Shown here one piece after another: positions 39,725 to 40,414 of a stretch of DNA of 40,414 bases (position 1 is its first letter; each line of letters begins with the position of its first letter). A program made the translations under genes and the position numbers. Location of the stretch: assembly GCA_026770615.1 (NCBI GenBank), contig MU631346.1, positions 40,328 to 80,741 of the forward strand. Reading direction: 5' to 3'. Below the pieces are notes generated by a model, which was given only the letters and a program-made list of their open reading frames with translations, made no database searches and was not told the DNA's origin. The stretch comes from Pavlovales sp. CCMP2436 (lineage: Eukaryota > Haptophyta > Pavlovophyceae > Pavlovales).

Positions 39725-40090
39725 GATTTAAAAAATTCGCCTATGTAATCCGGCCCGTCTTCATAAAATCGCCTATGTACCGTAAAATCCGTATGTAAGC
39801 GCTTGAACCAATTCGCCTATGAATTCCGACCATTTGAAACAATTCGCCCATGTTCCTTAAGATCCGTATGTAAACGCTTAAACAATCCTCAAAGTGCCTG
39901 CCGTCTGTCTTTTTCATAAAGAGGAGCTGCGTCGGCACTCCCGAGCTGGCTCGATATCGTCACGCCTTCTCGCGCGCGCGCACATCGTCACGCATTTTCC
40001 TGTATGTACGCGCTTAAACAATGCCTGTAAGTACTTAAACGCCCCGTATGTAACCGCTTAAACGCGCCTTTAAATAATCCGCCTAAGTCT
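39725..40090 (+). repeat. Degenerate tandem repeat of CGCCTATG / CCGTATGTAA units
   Basis: Short motifs alternate irregularly: ATTCGCCTATGTAA, AATCGCCTATGTAC, AAAATCCGTATGTAAGCGCT, ATTCGCCTATGAAT, ATTCGCCCATGTTC, AAGATCCGTATGTAAACGCT, CCTGTATGTACGCGCTTAAA and CCCCGTATGTAACCGCTTAA. GCTTAAAC closes several units. The spacing is variable, as in an eroded satellite. Confidence 0.7.
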
Positions 40091-40414
40091 TACGGGACAT
40101 TCCGATAGATCGCTCGCCAAACGCCTTCGTTTCGCGCACCGGATACGGAGATTCCTCAAAAGACACCCACAGTTGTGACTAGTACATTAAAAAAAATCTC
40201 AAAGCTTTTAGACACAGATATCCTTCATCCCCCACCAAAATGAGGAGTCCGCTGTAGGCCTCTCAGTACGCGAACAACTGGTGGGGTTGCTTTTCAACCC
40301 CCACCAACCCCCACCATTTTTACTTAATAAAATACAATTATAATAAAACAGGTGCTGGGTGCCCCCCCCCGTTTCTTTTGGTTTGCGGGGGGGGGGGGGG
40401 GGGGGGGGGGGGGG
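40091..40414. other. Terminal non-coding DNA ending in a poly-G run
   Basis: Contains CCCCCACCAA direct repeats near 40231 and 40298-40315, then a C-run (40362-40369), a short spacer and a G-run that continues to the window edge from about 40386. The C-run and G-run can pair. No gene is seen. Confidence 0.6.

Noticed and set aside
40362..40414. Telomere-like C-run/G-run at the right end
   Set aside because: A homopolymer run without a telomeric unit. It is more likely a contig-end sequencing or polishing artefact.

Overview
This window looks like nuclear DNA of a GC-rich unicellular eukaryote, probably a microalga or other protist. Four host genes are recognisable: NDUFA13/GRIM-19 of respiratory complex I (+, 828-1385, one intron), PRP6 of the U4/U6.U5 tri-snRNP (-, 18770-22284, one intron), a DDX42-type DEAD-box splicing helicase (-, 32067-35417, five exons) and NME7, a DM10 plus NDP-kinase axonemal/centrosomal protein (+, 37143-38162, no intron visible). 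Splice sites are GT-AG, with one probable GC-AG intron. NME7 suggests a lineage that makes, or once made, cilia or basal bodies. The species cannot be told from the sequence alone. A two-exon fragment of the PRP43/DHX15 helicase gene (35904-36731) lies between DDX42 and NME7, so three spliceosome-related genes sit within about 18 kb.

From about 3245 to 13560 the composition switches to strongly AT-rich, intron-less, densely coding DNA that is broken by many stops and frameshifts. It carries remnants of a tyrosine recombinase, a RING-finger protein, a TV-Pol-like (superfamily A related) DNA polymerase fragment, two large LamG-like surface/fibre proteins, small ORFs, strong hairpins at gene ends and a D5-like SF3 helicase on the opposite strand. 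This set of replication and integration genes points to an integrated virophage, Polinton-like virus or related element that is now decaying. No capsid protein, packaging ATPase or maturation protease was recognised. A 143-bp host repeat has inserted into the recombinase gene with a 9-bp target-site duplication, so the virus-like DNA was in place before that insertion.

The rest is crowded with mobile DNA. It holds two LINE remnants (13865-14292 and 38864-39665), a repeated element linked to an OTU-protease-like ORF (three copies), a 945-bp TIR element with a C2H2/BED-like finger nested in one of those copies, a piggyBac-like remnant in about 55-bp inverted repeats, two copies of a new palindromic MITE with exact 8-bp target duplications, a TA-flanked MITE, a nested composite near 26.9-28.2 kb, and several short dispersed repeats.

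The most unusual pattern is in the introns of the two helicase loci. They carry decayed tandem copies ('echoes') of the adjacent exon edges, including splice sites. DDX42 intron 1 also has a perfect 8-bp direct repeat at its two splice junctions, which is the signature of intron gain by duplication or by transposon insertion.
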